A program made the translations under genes and the position numbers. From CBDFLD01 sp965249005 (GTDB lineage Bacteria; Acidobacteriota; UBA6911): a stretch of DNA of 64,000 bases. The notes beneath the pieces were generated by a model. It did no database searches and was not told the origin of the DNA. It worked only from the letters and a program-made list of their open reading frames with translations. The stretch spans positions 310,001 to 374,000 of the forward strand of contig CBDFLD010000019.1 of NCBI GenBank assembly GCA_965249005.1, written 5' to 3'. Of the stretch, positions 16,856-25,614 are shown one piece after another (position 1 is the stretch's first letter; every line of letters begins with the position of its first letter).

Positions 16856-18123
16856 GCTTTCACGAATTGTATGAGTAGCTGGCTCACCTCGTCTGGCTGC
16901 TCCTGCTGTACCCAATGGCCGGCTCCGTCCACCAGATGAGAGCCCCGCATCTGCGTGCACACACTATTTTGCATTTTCTCCAACGCGCCGGGTTTTTGGT
17001 AGGCGCCCCAGTCGCTCTTCCCTGAGACGAACAATGACGGAACATCGATCGTGCGGCCGGAGAACGCCAACATGTCACCCGTGTAACGGCCGCTTGTAGC
17101 GCATCGATACCACTGAAGGCCACCCTGAAACCCAGTTTTTTGGTACTCCGCACTGTACACGCTCAACTCGTCGTCCGGAAGCCATGCGCACGCCGTGATC
17201 TCGGACTCAGAGGGCATTTCAGGCGCGACAGTCTCCGCCATTCCCTTGTCCATTTCCATGACGTAGTAGGTGGGTAGCTTTGCCAGCTCGCGGGCGGTCC
17301 AGGACCGCAGCGGGAAGGGTTTGTTTTGCTCCCAGTCCGCACTCTTCATGTGGTAGTAGGCGCGCAGGAAGGCGTGGACTCCCTGCGGACAGTTCCGCAT
17401 GTTATCGTTCGCCTCCGGGGTCGAGTAGTACCACTGGTAGTGCTTCCGCGGCGGGTCCAGCGATGCCAGTTGCTCATGGATACTGGCTCGGGAGGGATCA
17501 GCGCTCGTTTCCCGGTCTCTATCTGCGCTGTGCAGAAGCGCTGGCGGGCCCTCAAAAGGGGCGCTCATCAGCACGACAGAGTGGAATATATCCGGCCGCA
17601 CGAGTGCGCACAGAGCGGCGACCGGCGAACCGAAATCATGACCGACCACGGCCGCCACGGAGCGGTAGCCGAGCGCCGAGACAAGCCCGATGGTGTCGCC
17701 TAAAAGGTTGAGCATGCGGAACGAGGCGACATCGCCGTCGTAGTCCCCATCCCAGCCGGTAGTGCGCCCGTACCCCCTCTGATCGGGCGCAACGACATGA
17801 AACCCTGCGGCGGCGAGGGGCAGCATCACCTTCCTCCAGCTGTAGGCGAGCTCTGGGAAGCCGTGCAGCAGCAGGACGCAGGGGCGGTCGTCGGACTCAA
17901 AGCCCGCCTCCAGGATGTGCATCGTCAGACCGTTTGGATTGTTCAGGAAGCGGGAGCGTATCCCGTGTGGCAGCGACGCATTCTCATAGCCAAGCGTCGG
18001 GGTCAGAGTCGGGGTCATTTTTGCCTTCGCTGACGCCATCCGGGTGGGGATCAAAGACGACGCAGCGACGCCGGCACCGCCGACAATATTGAAGAGGTCA
18101 CGCCGCGTAATACCTCGACTCAT
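16804..18123 (-). CDS. Tat-exported alpha/beta hydrolase (epoxide hydrolase-like)
   Basis: 439 residues. A twin-arginine signal (RRDLFNIVGGAGVAAS) starts at residue 7. The fold is epoxide-hydrolase/haloalkane-dehalogenase-like: LLHGFPELAYSW (oxyanion hole), nucleophile Asp in VVGHDFGSP, acid region SGKSDWG and catalytic His in GAGHWVQQEQP. The last residues (SSPVTARGTAFIRVS and stop) derive from repeat copy D. The ATG at 18123 is chosen because the Tat signal starts there; an open frame to 18444 overlaps the upstream SDR. It is third in a probable operon after an enoyl-CoA hydratase and an SDR. Confidence 0.87.
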   Translation of the reverse strand: MSRGITRRDLFNIVGGAGVAASSLIPTRMASAKAKMTPTLTPTLGYENASLPHGIRSRFLNNPNGLTMHILEAGFESDDRPCVLLLHGFPELAYSWRKVMLPLAAAGFHVVAPDQRGYGRTTGWDGDYDGDVASFRMLNLLGDTIGLVSALGYRSVAAVVGHDFGSPVAALCALVRPDIFHSVVLMSAPFEGPPALLHSADRDRETSADPSRASIHEQLASLDPPRKHYQWYYSTPEANDNMRNCPQGVHAFLRAYYHMKSADWEQNKPFPLRSWTARELAKLPTYYVMEMDKGMAETVAPEMPSESEITACAWLPDDELSVYSAEYQKTGFQGGLQWYRCATSGRYTGDMLAFSGRTIDVPSLFVSGKSDWGAYQKPGALEKMQNSVCTQMRGSHLVDGAGHWVQQEQPDEVSQLLIQFVKAESSPVTARGTAFIRVS

Positions 18124-18164
18124 GCCGTTTGCTCCATCGCATCGGAACTTGCCCGCCGCCTGGG

Positions 18165-18980
18165 TCAGTCTGTATTCCCCTTCCAGCCATCCCAGTCGAT
18201 CTCGCGATTGGCATTGACGAAAGACCCGCCGTCGACCAGCAGGATCTGCCCGGTGACATAGGCCGCTGCGTCCGAAGCAAAGAACTCGATCGGGCCGACG
18301 ATATCTTCGGGCGCAGCGATCTTGCCCAGCGGGATACGATTTTCCTTCCAGGCGACTTTCTGCGGGTCGGAACTGTCCTTGTTCATCTCGGTCATCACAG
18401 ATCCCGGTGCCACCGCGTTGACCGTGATGCCGTACGGGCCCCATTCCGCGGCACAGGTCAGGGTGAAGGACTCGACTGCTCCCTTCGACGCGGCGTAAGC
18501 CCCGTAGTATGGTTCTGCCCGCCGGACGTTGATTGAGGAGATGTTGATGATGCGGCCCCGGGTCTTGCGCTCAATCATGCGCTTTGCAGCGTCGCGGCTG
18601 AGCACGAACACGCTCTTGGTGTTGATGGCCATCAGCTCGTCAAACTCGGTGTCGCTCACGTCGAGGATGAGCCTGGGCCAATCAACCGCGGCATTGTTGA
18701 CGAGCACATCCAGGCCGCCGAACTCACTCACGGTCCGATCGAGCAAGCGCGCGCAATCCTGAGACTTCCCCACATCCGTGGGCACCACGAGCGCGGTGCC
18801 GCCCATGGCCCGGATCTGCGCGGCCGTCTGGCTGAGCTGACTCTCGGTGCGGGACGCCAGCGCAACCCGCGCGCCTTTCTGCGCGAACGAGAGCGCCGCA
18901 GCCTTGCCGATGCCCCTTCCTGCCCCGGTTATGATGACGACCTTGCCGTTGAACTCCATAGATCCGTGCTCGAACGTCAT
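18165..18980 (-). CDS. short-chain dehydrogenase/reductase (SDR)
   Basis: Classical SDR of about 271 residues: TGAGRGIG nucleotide-binding motif, NNAA, catalytic Ser (ISSIN), YxxxK (YAASKG) and the late VAPGSVMTEM and ITGQ-type (VTGQILLVDGG) blocks. Likely a 3-hydroxyacyl-CoA or alcohol dehydrogenase given its neighbours; the substrate is unproven. The ATG at 18980 is used, with ATG 18959 also possible. It lies 15 bases after the enoyl-CoA hydratase gene and 41 before the hydrolase gene. Confidence 0.9.
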   Translation of the reverse strand: MTFEHGSMEFNGKVVIITGAGRGIGKAAALSFAQKGARVALASRTESQLSQTAAQIRAMGGTALVVPTDVGKSQDCARLLDRTVSEFGGLDVLVNNAAVDWPRLILDVSDTEFDELMAINTKSVFVLSRDAAKRMIERKTRGRIINISSINVRRAEPYYGAYAASKGAVESFTLTCAAEWGPYGITVNAVAPGSVMTEMNKDSSDPQKVAWKENRIPLGKIAAPEDIVGPIEFFASDAAAYVTGQILLVDGGSFVNANREIDWDGWKGNTD

Positions 18981-18995
18981 TCTACCACGCACACA

Positions 18996-19784
18996 CTAGT
19001 ATCCTTTGAATACGGGCGATCGCTTCTCGGCGAAGGCTGCAAGGCCTTCGTTCATGTCGTGCGAGCGCAGGTGCCGCCGGACGTGCGCCATCTCCAGATG
19101 CAGGGCCTCGTTGCGGCGGAGATCCATCGAGGCGTTGGCAATTTCCTTCATTCGCCGAAGCACCAACGGACTTTTCGCAGCCAGCTTGTCCGCCAGCGTT
19201 CGGGCTGTTGCAAGGAGATCGTCGTCGGCGACGACCTGCTGCACGAGCCCGAGGGAAAGGAAGTGCCGAGCCGGGAAGTGCTCACCAGTCAGAAGCAACA
19301 ACTTGGCATTGTTCAGGCCGATCCTGCCGGGTAGAAGCGCGGCACCGCCCGCGCCCGAAATGAGTCCGAAATTCGAGTGTGCATCCCCGATCCGGGCACT
19401 TTCCGCAGCGATGACGACGTCGCAACGCAGGGCCAGCTCGAGGCCGCCTGCCAGGGTGAGTCCGTTCAGCGCCGCGATCACCGGTTTCGGACAGGCACGC
19501 ACCAGCTCGAAAACCTCGCCGATCCGTTGCAGGAAATCGGCGCTCCCGTCGTGCTTGGGGCTCAGCCCCTCCTGAACGCCTTTGAGATCGGCACCAGCGC
19601 AGAATGCCCGCCCGGCACCGGTGATCAGGACCACCCGAATCGTGTCGTCGGCCGCCGCGGCTGTGAAAACCTCAGCCAGCTCCTCGATCATGGTCGCATC
19701 GAGAGAATTCAGCACAGCAGGTCGATTGAGTCGGACCAGCAGCACTGGCACACCAGTTTCGGTCTCAATGGTTTCGTGGGTCAT
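18996..19784 (-). CDS. enoyl-CoA hydratase/isomerase (crotonase) family protein
   Basis: 262 residues. Crotonase oxyanion-hole segments are GAGRAFCAGADL and the GGLEL block. At the first catalytic Glu position of E. coli/rat-type hydratases the sequence reads FGLISGAGG, without an obvious Glu, so isomerase or other crotonase activity is possible. AAGGA seven bases before the ATG at 19784 favours that start over 19799. It heads the minus-strand unit with the SDR and hydrolase and probably serves acyl-CoA breakdown together with the divergent thiolase. Confidence 0.88.
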   Translation of the reverse strand: MTHETIETETGVPVLLVRLNRPAVLNSLDATMIEELAEVFTAAAADDTIRVVLITGAGRAFCAGADLKGVQEGLSPKHDGSADFLQRIGEVFELVRACPKPVIAALNGLTLAGGLELALRCDVVIAAESARIGDAHSNFGLISGAGGAALLPGRIGLNNAKLLLLTGEHFPARHFLSLGLVQQVVADDDLLATARTLADKLAAKSPLVLRRMKEIANASMDLRRNEALHLEMAHVRRHLRSHDMNEGLAAFAEKRSPVFKGY

Positions 19785-19819
19785 GGGTTGATCCTTCATG
19801 GGTTAATGAACATTTCTGT

Positions 19820-19950
19820 AATCAGCGCTGACCGGCGTGTCGCGCCGGTCACTTGGAACCGTAACTGCCAGAGGGTACCCTGGAACGCCATAATGGCAAT
19901 CTTGCCAAGTTGCACATAAAAGCAGATCCGCGAGCAGTTACTTAAGAGTC
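19820..19950 (-). repeat. R135 dispersed repeat, copy E (reverse, divergent)
   Basis: A diverged reverse copy: ATCAGCGCTGACCGGCGTGT, ACTTGGAACCGTAACTGC, CTTGCCAAGTTGCACATA and CGCGAGCAGTTACTTAAGAG. It occupies the divergent spacer between the enoyl-CoA hydratase and thiolase genes. Confidence 0.88.
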
Positions 19951-19999
19951 ATTATCTGTAAATATACGAGAATGTTCACCAATTCTTGGCATAATGTTA

Positions 20000-20014
20000 A
20001 TTGTCCGTGACAAT
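20000..20014. promoter_or_regulatory. inverted repeat ATTGTC-cgt-GACAAT, candidate operator
   Basis: A perfect 6 bp inverted repeat with a 3-base spacer, 38 bases upstream of the thiolase ATG and close to AT-rich CATAATGTTAA. Placement and symmetry suit an operator for a dimeric repressor such as a TetR/FadR-type acyl-CoA sensor. No such regulator is encoded nearby. Confidence 0.4.
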
Positions 20015-20051
20015 CGAAGGGCATTGAAACCCTCAAAAAAGAGGATGGGGT

Positions 20052-21242
20052 ATGCGCAAGGTAAAGGTGATTGGAGCCGAGATGACCGCGTTCGGCAAGC
20101 ATCTGGATCGAAGCCTGGGATCGCTGGCGCGCGAAGCAGTGGCGGGTAGCCTTGTCGACGCCGGGTTGCTGCCCGGGGAAGTTGGTTTTGTGGCATTCGG
20201 AAACGCCGCCGCCGGTGTGTTGACCGGACAGGAGATGATCCGCGCTCAGACCGCGTTGTCGGGTTCGGGACTCGAAGGGGCCCCGATGGTCAATGTCGAG
20301 AACGCTTGCGCCTCGGCGTCGAGTGCTTTTCATCTGGCGTGGCTGGCCGTTGCAGGCGGCCAGTGCGAGGTGGCGCTCGCGGTGGGGGCCGAGAAGATGC
20401 ATCACCCGACCGACAAGTCTCGTCCCGCAGCCGCGTTGTCGCGCGGCGTGGATGTCGCCCCGCTGGTGGAAAAGTATGGCGAGGAGGTTCTCAGCAAAGG
20501 GCTGGGTCCGATGTTCATGGAGCTCTACGCCAAGATGGCGCGCCGCTACATGGAGGAAAACGGCGCGACCCAGCGGCATTTTGCGATGGTGGCAGCCAAG
20601 AACCACCAGCATGGCAGCCGCAACCCGAAGGCCCAGAATGGCCGCGCGTATACGGTGGAAGAGGTTCTGGCCAGCCGCGACGTGGCGGATCCACTCAGAC
20701 TGCTGATGTGTTCGCCGGTCAGCGATGGGGCCGCGGCGCTGGTCTTGTGCTCCGAGGCGTTTGCCAAAAAACACGGAGGGCGGACTGCCGATGTGCTCGC
20801 CTGTGTCATGAAGAGCGGCAACGCCAAATCGGACGATGCCGTGGAGAGCCTGACCGCCAGCGCCGCTTTCGAGGAAGCGGGGGTGGACCCGGGGGACATT
20901 GACGTATTGGAAGTTCACGATGCGGCCTCGCCGGGGGAGCTGGTCATTCTCGAGGCCCTCGGGGTTGTAAAAAAGGGCGAAGCCATTCCGATGCTGGAGG
21001 CGGGCGGAACCTCGCTCGGCGGAACCATCCCGACCAATCCCTCCGGGGGGTTGGTGGCCAAGGGGCACCCCATCGGTGCGACCGGGTGCGCCCAGCTGGT
21101 GGAATTGAGCGGGCAGCTGCGAGAACGTTGCGGCGCACGGCAGGTGGATGGTGCCCGCCTTGCGCTGGCCGAGAACGCTGGCGGATGGCTGGGCAAGGGT
21201 CTAGCCAGCTGTGTGGTGACAATCCTCGGTGCCAGCTCTTAA
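20052..21242 (+). CDS. thiolase family protein (SCP-x type)
   Basis: 396 residues. The nucleophilic cysteine is in ENACASASSAF, catalytic histidines in VHDAASPGEL and GGLVAKGHPIGATG. The usual C-terminal second cysteine motif is replaced by ENAGG, as in the SCP-x/nondecarboxylating branch. It probably cleaves a 3-ketoacyl-CoA, possibly a branched or cyclic one. GAGGATGGGGT precedes the ATG. The TAA stop (21240-21242) is part of repeat copy F, so the last residues may be shortened or altered. Confidence 0.9.
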   Translation: MRKVKVIGAEMTAFGKHLDRSLGSLAREAVAGSLVDAGLLPGEVGFVAFGNAAAGVLTGQEMIRAQTALSGSGLEGAPMVNVENACASASSAFHLAWLAVAGGQCEVALAVGAEKMHHPTDKSRPAAALSRGVDVAPLVEKYGEEVLSKGLGPMFMELYAKMARRYMEENGATQRHFAMVAAKNHQHGSRNPKAQNGRAYTVEEVLASRDVADPLRLLMCSPVSDGAAALVLCSEAFAKKHGGRTADVLACVMKSGNAKSDDAVESLTASAAFEEAGVDPGDIDVLEVHDAASPGELVILEALGVVKKGEAIPMLEAGGTSLGGTIPTNPSGGLVAKGHPIGATGCAQLVELSGQLRERCGARQVDGARLALAENAGGWLGKGLASCVVTILGASS

Positions 21243-21371
21243 GTAACTGCTCGCGGATCTGCTGCTATGGGTGTAACTTAGCAAATCGTCAAAAACCACG
21301 TTTTTTCACGGTGCGCTGCGCAGTTACGTTCCCAAGCGACTGGCGCGTTGCGCCAGTCAGCGCTGACAGCA
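21235..21371 (+). repeat. R135 dispersed repeat, copy F (forward)
   Basis: Forward copy nearly identical to copy A: CTCTTAAGTAACTGCTCGCG, AACTTAGCAAATCGTCAAAA, CAGTTACGTTCCCAAGCGAC and the hairpin ending in GCGCCAGTCAGCGCTGACAG. It fills the whole gap between the thiolase and acyl-CoA dehydrogenase genes and supplies the thiolase stop. Confidence 0.92.
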
Positions 21372-21381
21372 GGAGCAAGAC

Positions 21382-22539
21382 ATGGATTTTTCTTTGACCG
21401 AGCAGCAGTCGGCATTCAGGGACGTGGCGGAGCGTTTTGCCCGTGAGCGTCTCGCCCCAGGCTATCTCGCTCGGGAAGAAACGCGGGCCTACCCGATGGA
21501 TCTGCTTGGTGAAATGGGCGAGCTGGGCCTGATTGCGCCAAACCTCTCCGAACAGTATGGCGGCCTGGGGTGCGATTGCGCGACCATGGGGGTGATCATT
21601 GAACAAATAGCCAAGGGCGATATCAACGTGAGCTACGCCCAGCTGATCGGTTCGGCCGTCGGCCATATGATTGCGGCTCATGCCAACAAAGAGTTGGCCG
21701 ACAGGGTGCTGAGCAAAGTCGTGGCCGGGGAGGAACTGCTGGCGCTGGGTCTTACGGAGCCGCGCGGTGGGTCCGATGCGGCAAATCTGATCATGAGAGC
21801 CGATCGGGACGGGGAAAGCTGGATCCTCAACGGTGAAAAAACGTCCATGAGCTTTGCCACTCAGGCGAAGTACGCGCTCGTCTTTGCCCGCACCTCCCCC
21901 GAGGCCAAGGGCGCCAAGGGCGTCAGCGCCTTCCTTGTCCCGCTCGATGCGCCGGGCGTGGCGACAACGGCCTTCGATGATGTCGGGACCACGATCGTTT
22001 CAAGGGGTTCGGCTTTCTTCGACAATGTCCGTATCCCGGCCGAGAACCTGGTCGGCCTCGTCGGCAAAGGGTTCAGCCAGGTCATGGCGGGGTTCGATTT
22101 CAGCCGAGCCATCATCGGACTTCAGTGTCTGGGCTCCGCCTCGGCTTCGCTGGAAGAGACATGGGTTTACGTGACCCAGCGGGAGGCCTTCGGTCGCCCG
22201 ATCGCCCAATTCCAGGGGGTGACCTTTCCACTGTCGGAGGCGGAAACCTACCTGACGGGGGCCCGCACGCTTTGCTACCACACTCTTTGGCTCCGTGACA
22301 AAGGGCATCCACACACCGCCGAAGCTGCCATGTGCAAATGGTGGGCGCCGAAGCTCTCGGTCGATATCATTCACCAGTGTCTGCTCGTCCACGGTCACGC
22401 GGCCTATACCAAGGAACTACCGCACCAGCAGCGGTTGCGCGATGTCATGGGCCTGGAAATCGGCGATGGAACCGCACAGGTCATGAAGTTGATCGTGGCC
22501 CGCGAGAAAGCGGGGCCCATGGCAGTTCAGTACCGATAA
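21382..22539 (+). CDS. acyl-CoA dehydrogenase, AliB/BadJ-like
   Basis: 385 residues with acyl-CoA dehydrogenase N-terminal, middle (LTEPRGGSDA) and C-terminal domains. At the place of the usual catalytic glutamate (EGT) it reads LEIGDGTAQVMK, giving Asp362. I associate that pattern with cyclohexanecarboxyl-CoA dehydrogenase-type enzymes (AliB/BadJ), so an alicyclic acyl-CoA substrate is possible but not shown. AGGAGC precedes the ATG, directly after repeat copy F. It is probably co-transcribed with the thiolase if the repeat does not terminate. Confidence 0.88.
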   Translation: MDFSLTEQQSAFRDVAERFARERLAPGYLAREETRAYPMDLLGEMGELGLIAPNLSEQYGGLGCDCATMGVIIEQIAKGDINVSYAQLIGSAVGHMIAAHANKELADRVLSKVVAGEELLALGLTEPRGGSDAANLIMRADRDGESWILNGEKTSMSFATQAKYALVFARTSPEAKGAKGVSAFLVPLDAPGVATTAFDDVGTTIVSRGSAFFDNVRIPAENLVGLVGKGFSQVMAGFDFSRAIIGLQCLGSASASLEETWVYVTQREAFGRPIAQFQGVTFPLSEAETYLTGARTLCYHTLWLRDKGHPHTAEAAMCKWWAPKLSVDIIHQCLLVHGHAAYTKELPHQQRLRDVMGLEIGDGTAQVMKLIVAREKAGPMAVQYR

Positions 22540-22638
22540 CGGCCACCCGCACGAAAGGTCACACGGCTCCATTCAGCCACAACCATCGAATCCCCAAACG
22601 GAACAGAACGGGCCGGGTTGGCTAAAACCTAGAGCGCA

Positions 22639-22668
22639 TTGATTATGGGGCCGACGATTCGTTATACT
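22639..22668 (+). promoter_or_regulatory. candidate sigma-70 promoter for ku
   Basis: TTGATT (22639-22644) and TATACT (22663-22668) are separated by 18 bases, about 45 bases upstream of the ku ATG and downstream of the acyl-CoA dehydrogenase stop. Ku could thus be transcribed independently of the acyl-CoA genes. Confidence 0.5.
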
Positions 22669-22712
22669 TCTGTTCCGCCTAGTCCAAGGTGGGGTGAGGG
22701 TGAGGTGCAGCC

Positions 22713-23585
22713 ATGAGATCAATATGGAAGGGTCACATCCGGTTTTCGCTGGTTACGATACCAATTCGCGTATACAGCGCCATCGACACGGCTTCTGCCC
22801 TGAGCTTCAATCAGCTTCACAGGGATTGCAACGGCCGGATCGGCTACGACAAAAAGTGCAAGAAGTGCAGCGAATCGGTGCGCAACACGGACATTATCAA
22901 GGGCTATCAGTATGAGCCCGACCAGTATGTCGTGATGGAGCCCGAGGACTTCGAAAAGGTGCGGCTAAAGAGCACGAAGGTGATCGAGATCGAAGGTTTC
23001 GTCGACGCCACCGAGATTCACCCTACGCTCTACGAAGCCCCCTACTTCCTTGGCCCCGATAGCGTTGTGGCGGCCAAAACGTACGCACTCCTGGGTCAGG
23101 CATTGAAGGAGAGCGGCAAGGTTGGGGTGGGCAAGGTGGTTCTGAGAGACCGTGAGGATGTGGTTATTCTCGTGCCCGAGGACCGCGGACTCGTGCTCTA
23201 CAAGCTGCGCTATCCTAAGGAAGTGCGTAAGATCGGCGACGTTCCACAGTTGGACGAGGCGCAGGAAATCGATCAGGAGCAGATGAAACTGGCCCGTCAC
23301 CTGCTCGATTCGATGGCGACGACGCTGGCCGATATCGAATTCAAGGACCGATACCGGGACGCGTTGAGGGACGTGATTCACGCGAAGATTGAAGGAAAGG
23401 AAATCGTCTCTTACGTCGAGGAAGAGCCGCCCGTGGTCGACATCATGACTGCTCTCAAGCAGAGCATTGACGATGCGAAGAGCCGGCGACAGCCCATGGT
23501 CAAGGCGACGGGGAAGGCAAAAAAGGCCAAGGCTGCGGGCGCGCCCAAGAGGAAGTCCAAGAGTACGCGCCGGAAATCGGCCTGA
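22713..23585 (+). CDS. ku: bacterial Ku, NHEJ end-binding protein
   Basis: 290 residues. It begins with the hallmark MRSIWKGHIRFSLVTIPIRVYS and includes LSFNQLH, the CNGRIGYDKKCKKC segment and YEAPYFLGPD. The Ku core runs to about residue 250, followed by a Lys/Arg-rich tail like the basic extensions that aid DNA binding and LigD recruitment. Homodimeric Ku threads onto broken ends and recruits LigD (14358-16700). Confidence 0.97.
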   Translation: MRSIWKGHIRFSLVTIPIRVYSAIDTASALSFNQLHRDCNGRIGYDKKCKKCSESVRNTDIIKGYQYEPDQYVVMEPEDFEKVRLKSTKVIEIEGFVDATEIHPTLYEAPYFLGPDSVVAAKTYALLGQALKESGKVGVGKVVLRDREDVVILVPEDRGLVLYKLRYPKEVRKIGDVPQLDEAQEIDQEQMKLARHLLDSMATTLADIEFKDRYRDALRDVIHAKIEGKEIVSYVEEEPPVVDIMTALKQSIDDAKSRRQPMVKATGKAKKAKAAGAPKRKSKSTRRKSA

Positions 23586-23688
23586 GGCGTTTCTCTTCGT
23601 CCCGGAATCTGCAGAATCCGGACAATGCATTTGCAACAGGTCAACGGGCTGCTCGGAAGGCGGGCCGCCAAAGCGATCCATCTGATCC

Positions 23689-24507
23689 ATGGGGAAAATA
23701 ATTCAGTTTCCCGCTGATGCCAGATCCAAGCTCGGCTTCGAGCGGGTCAAGTCTACCTATTCCGTTCGTGATATCGGCAAGCAGTTTGGCCTCAGCGAGC
23801 GTCACGTGCGCCGCTGGACTCAGGAAGGTCTGATTCCGGTAGCCCCGTCGTCGGACGAGGAGTCGCCCCGCTACGATTTTCATGCGCTGAAGCAGTTTCG
23901 GCGTGTTCGCGAGCTTCGGAGTCGCGGACTCAGCCTGAAGCAGATCGAATCGGAGCTGCAGGGCCAACTGAACCTTTTCTCGGCGCCGGGCGGCCAGCTC
24001 ATCCAGCTGCCCACCAAGCGGACTTCGTTCGAAGAGGGACTTCTTCTGCACGAATCCGGAGACAAGGAAGCGCAGGAGTGGTACAGGAAAGCGATCCGGG
24101 AAGAGGACTTCGTCGAGGACGCTTACTGCAACCTCGGAATCTTGGAGTTCGAATCTGGCAATGTCTCGGCCGCTTTTGATTGTTTCGGTAATTCGCTGAA
24201 ACAGGATCCGCGCCACTTTGAGTCACATTTCAATCTTGCCTATCTCTACTTTGAATCGGGTGATCTTCGATTGTCTCGATTGCACTACGAGATTGCGGCC
24301 GAAATCGAGCCCTGCTTCCCGAATCTTTACTTCAATCTCGGATTGGTGCACGCGATGGCGGAGGATTACGCGGACGCGGTTTCCGCGTTGGAGCAAGTGC
24401 GTCGGCTGGCACCGGAAGACGAAGGCCTCATCGTGGACGAGCTGATCGCCAGGATCCGGAAAGTGATGACGGCCGCGGCTGATCAGAGGCCTTCCGGCTC
24501 GCGTTGA
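23689..24507 (+). CDS. MerR-type HTH / TPR fusion regulator
   Basis: 272 residues. Residues about 24-90 form a MerR-family winged HTH (YSVRDIGKQFGLSERHVRRWTQEGL...LKQFRRVRELRSRGLSLKQIE). Residues about 110-255 form tetratricopeptide repeats (EDAYCNLGILEFESGNVSAAF, HFNLAYLYFESGD, YFNLGLVHAMAEDYADAV). The effector domain of classical MerR proteins is absent, so TPRs probably mediate protein contacts. It starts about 100 bases after ku and may share its transcript. Confidence 0.85.
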   Translation: MGKIIQFPADARSKLGFERVKSTYSVRDIGKQFGLSERHVRRWTQEGLIPVAPSSDEESPRYDFHALKQFRRVRELRSRGLSLKQIESELQGQLNLFSAPGGQLIQLPTKRTSFEEGLLLHESGDKEAQEWYRKAIREEDFVEDAYCNLGILEFESGNVSAAFDCFGNSLKQDPRHFESHFNLAYLYFESGDLRLSRLHYEIAAEIEPCFPNLYFNLGLVHAMAEDYADAVSALEQVRRLAPEDEGLIVDELIARIRKVMTAAADQRPSGSR

Positions 24508-24583
24508 AATTCCCACACTTTACACTTCGTTTCCAACTCAATAACACGGGGCAATTGGGGTCGTCCAGAAACAATGGAATCGT

Positions 24584-25510
24584 TTAGCAGTGAGCCAGAA
24601 AGGAAAGGCACTTTTCCCGGCACAACTCGGGATAGCGCGACCAGATTTCGTGCGTCGCCTCCGGGATCCGGAATCGCTCCGCGTGGCGCAAGACTCGCTG
24701 GAGCTCGTCGTTGACGAAACGATGAATCTTCAAAGTGCGGTCGCCCGTGAACATCAAGCAAGGGATCTCGATTTCGCCCAGCCGATCACGCGACAAATCA
24801 GGATAAGCGTCGGTCGACGTTGCCAGCACCTGCCACTCGCTGATATTTTGGAGAAGGTTAGTCCGAACAGACTCCGGAAGGTCCTCGACGGCTCTCCTTT
24901 TGAAGAAAAACCTGGAGATCAAAGCGAGCGCAGCGGCCTGGTTTCCGGCCGCGAAGGCCTCGGACAGCGGCGTCCACAAACGGCTCATGAAGTCGGAGAA
25001 AACGCGCGCCCCACCCGGCAAATCCGGCACCCAACAATGGATCGGTGGTTCGGCCAAGACCAATGATCGAACCAGCTCGGGATGTTCCAGGGCAAGGAAC
25101 AAGGCGGCATAAGCGCCGTAGGATCTGCCAACGACGTGAACTTGTTTCAAACCGAGTAGCTGGAGCAGGGCGGCAAGATCCCGTGCATCTGTTCTGGCGG
25201 AATAGTCCGCTGGGTGGCCTCGGTTTTGGTTGGGATAGTTGTATCGCCGGCTATAGGCGATGGTGCGGAACTGCTGCGAGAACGGCGTTAGCTGATGGTG
25301 CCACTCCCGGTAGTCGGAGAGCCCACCGTGCACGAAGACTATCGGCGATCCATGGCCTTGGTCCCAATAGTGAATGGCAACGCTGTCGAGAGATACCTGT
25401 TTGAGATCTAAACCTCCTTGACCTCGATGCTCAACCACGATGGCTGTCCGGGCGTGGGAATTGGGGGCCGCGAGCTCGCGCTCCGTCGCTCGCCGCGCAT
25501 ATTCGGGCAC
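24584..25510 (-). CDS. alpha/beta hydrolase
   Basis: Up to 308 residues. Recognisable elements are VFVHGGLSDYREW (oxyanion loop), nucleophile Ser in VVGRSYGAYAA, acid Asp in MFTGDRT and His in PEATHEIW. Substrate unknown. The GTG at 25510 opens the frame. The hydrolase fold begins only at about residue 34, and a strong AAGGAGGT (about 25410) has no in-frame start after it, so the true start is uncertain; GTG 25438 is an alternative. Confidence 0.8.
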   Translation of the reverse strand: MPEYARRATERELAAPNSHARTAIVVEHRGQGGLDLKQVSLDSVAIHYWDQGHGSPIVFVHGGLSDYREWHHQLTPFSQQFRTIAYSRRYNYPNQNRGHPADYSARTDARDLAALLQLLGLKQVHVVGRSYGAYAALFLALEHPELVRSLVLAEPPIHCWVPDLPGGARVFSDFMSRLWTPLSEAFAAGNQAAALALISRFFFKRRAVEDLPESVRTNLLQNISEWQVLATSTDAYPDLSRDRLGEIEIPCLMFTGDRTLKIHRFVNDELQRVLRHAERFRIPEATHEIWSRYPELCREKCLSFLAHC

Positions 25511-25614
25511 CGGGCTTTTCGATTTTCGCCCGCGACCGGAGTTCGGGATATCGACACGAATCTGGCCTTCGCGAGCGATCGGAAAACAGGGAAGGCTTGG
25601 ACGGTGCCCGCCGA

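Noticed and set aside
19938..21068. 376-codon minus-strand frame opposite the thiolase gene
   Set aside because: Antisense shadow of a clear thiolase; no family features, and such long shadows are common at high third-position GC.
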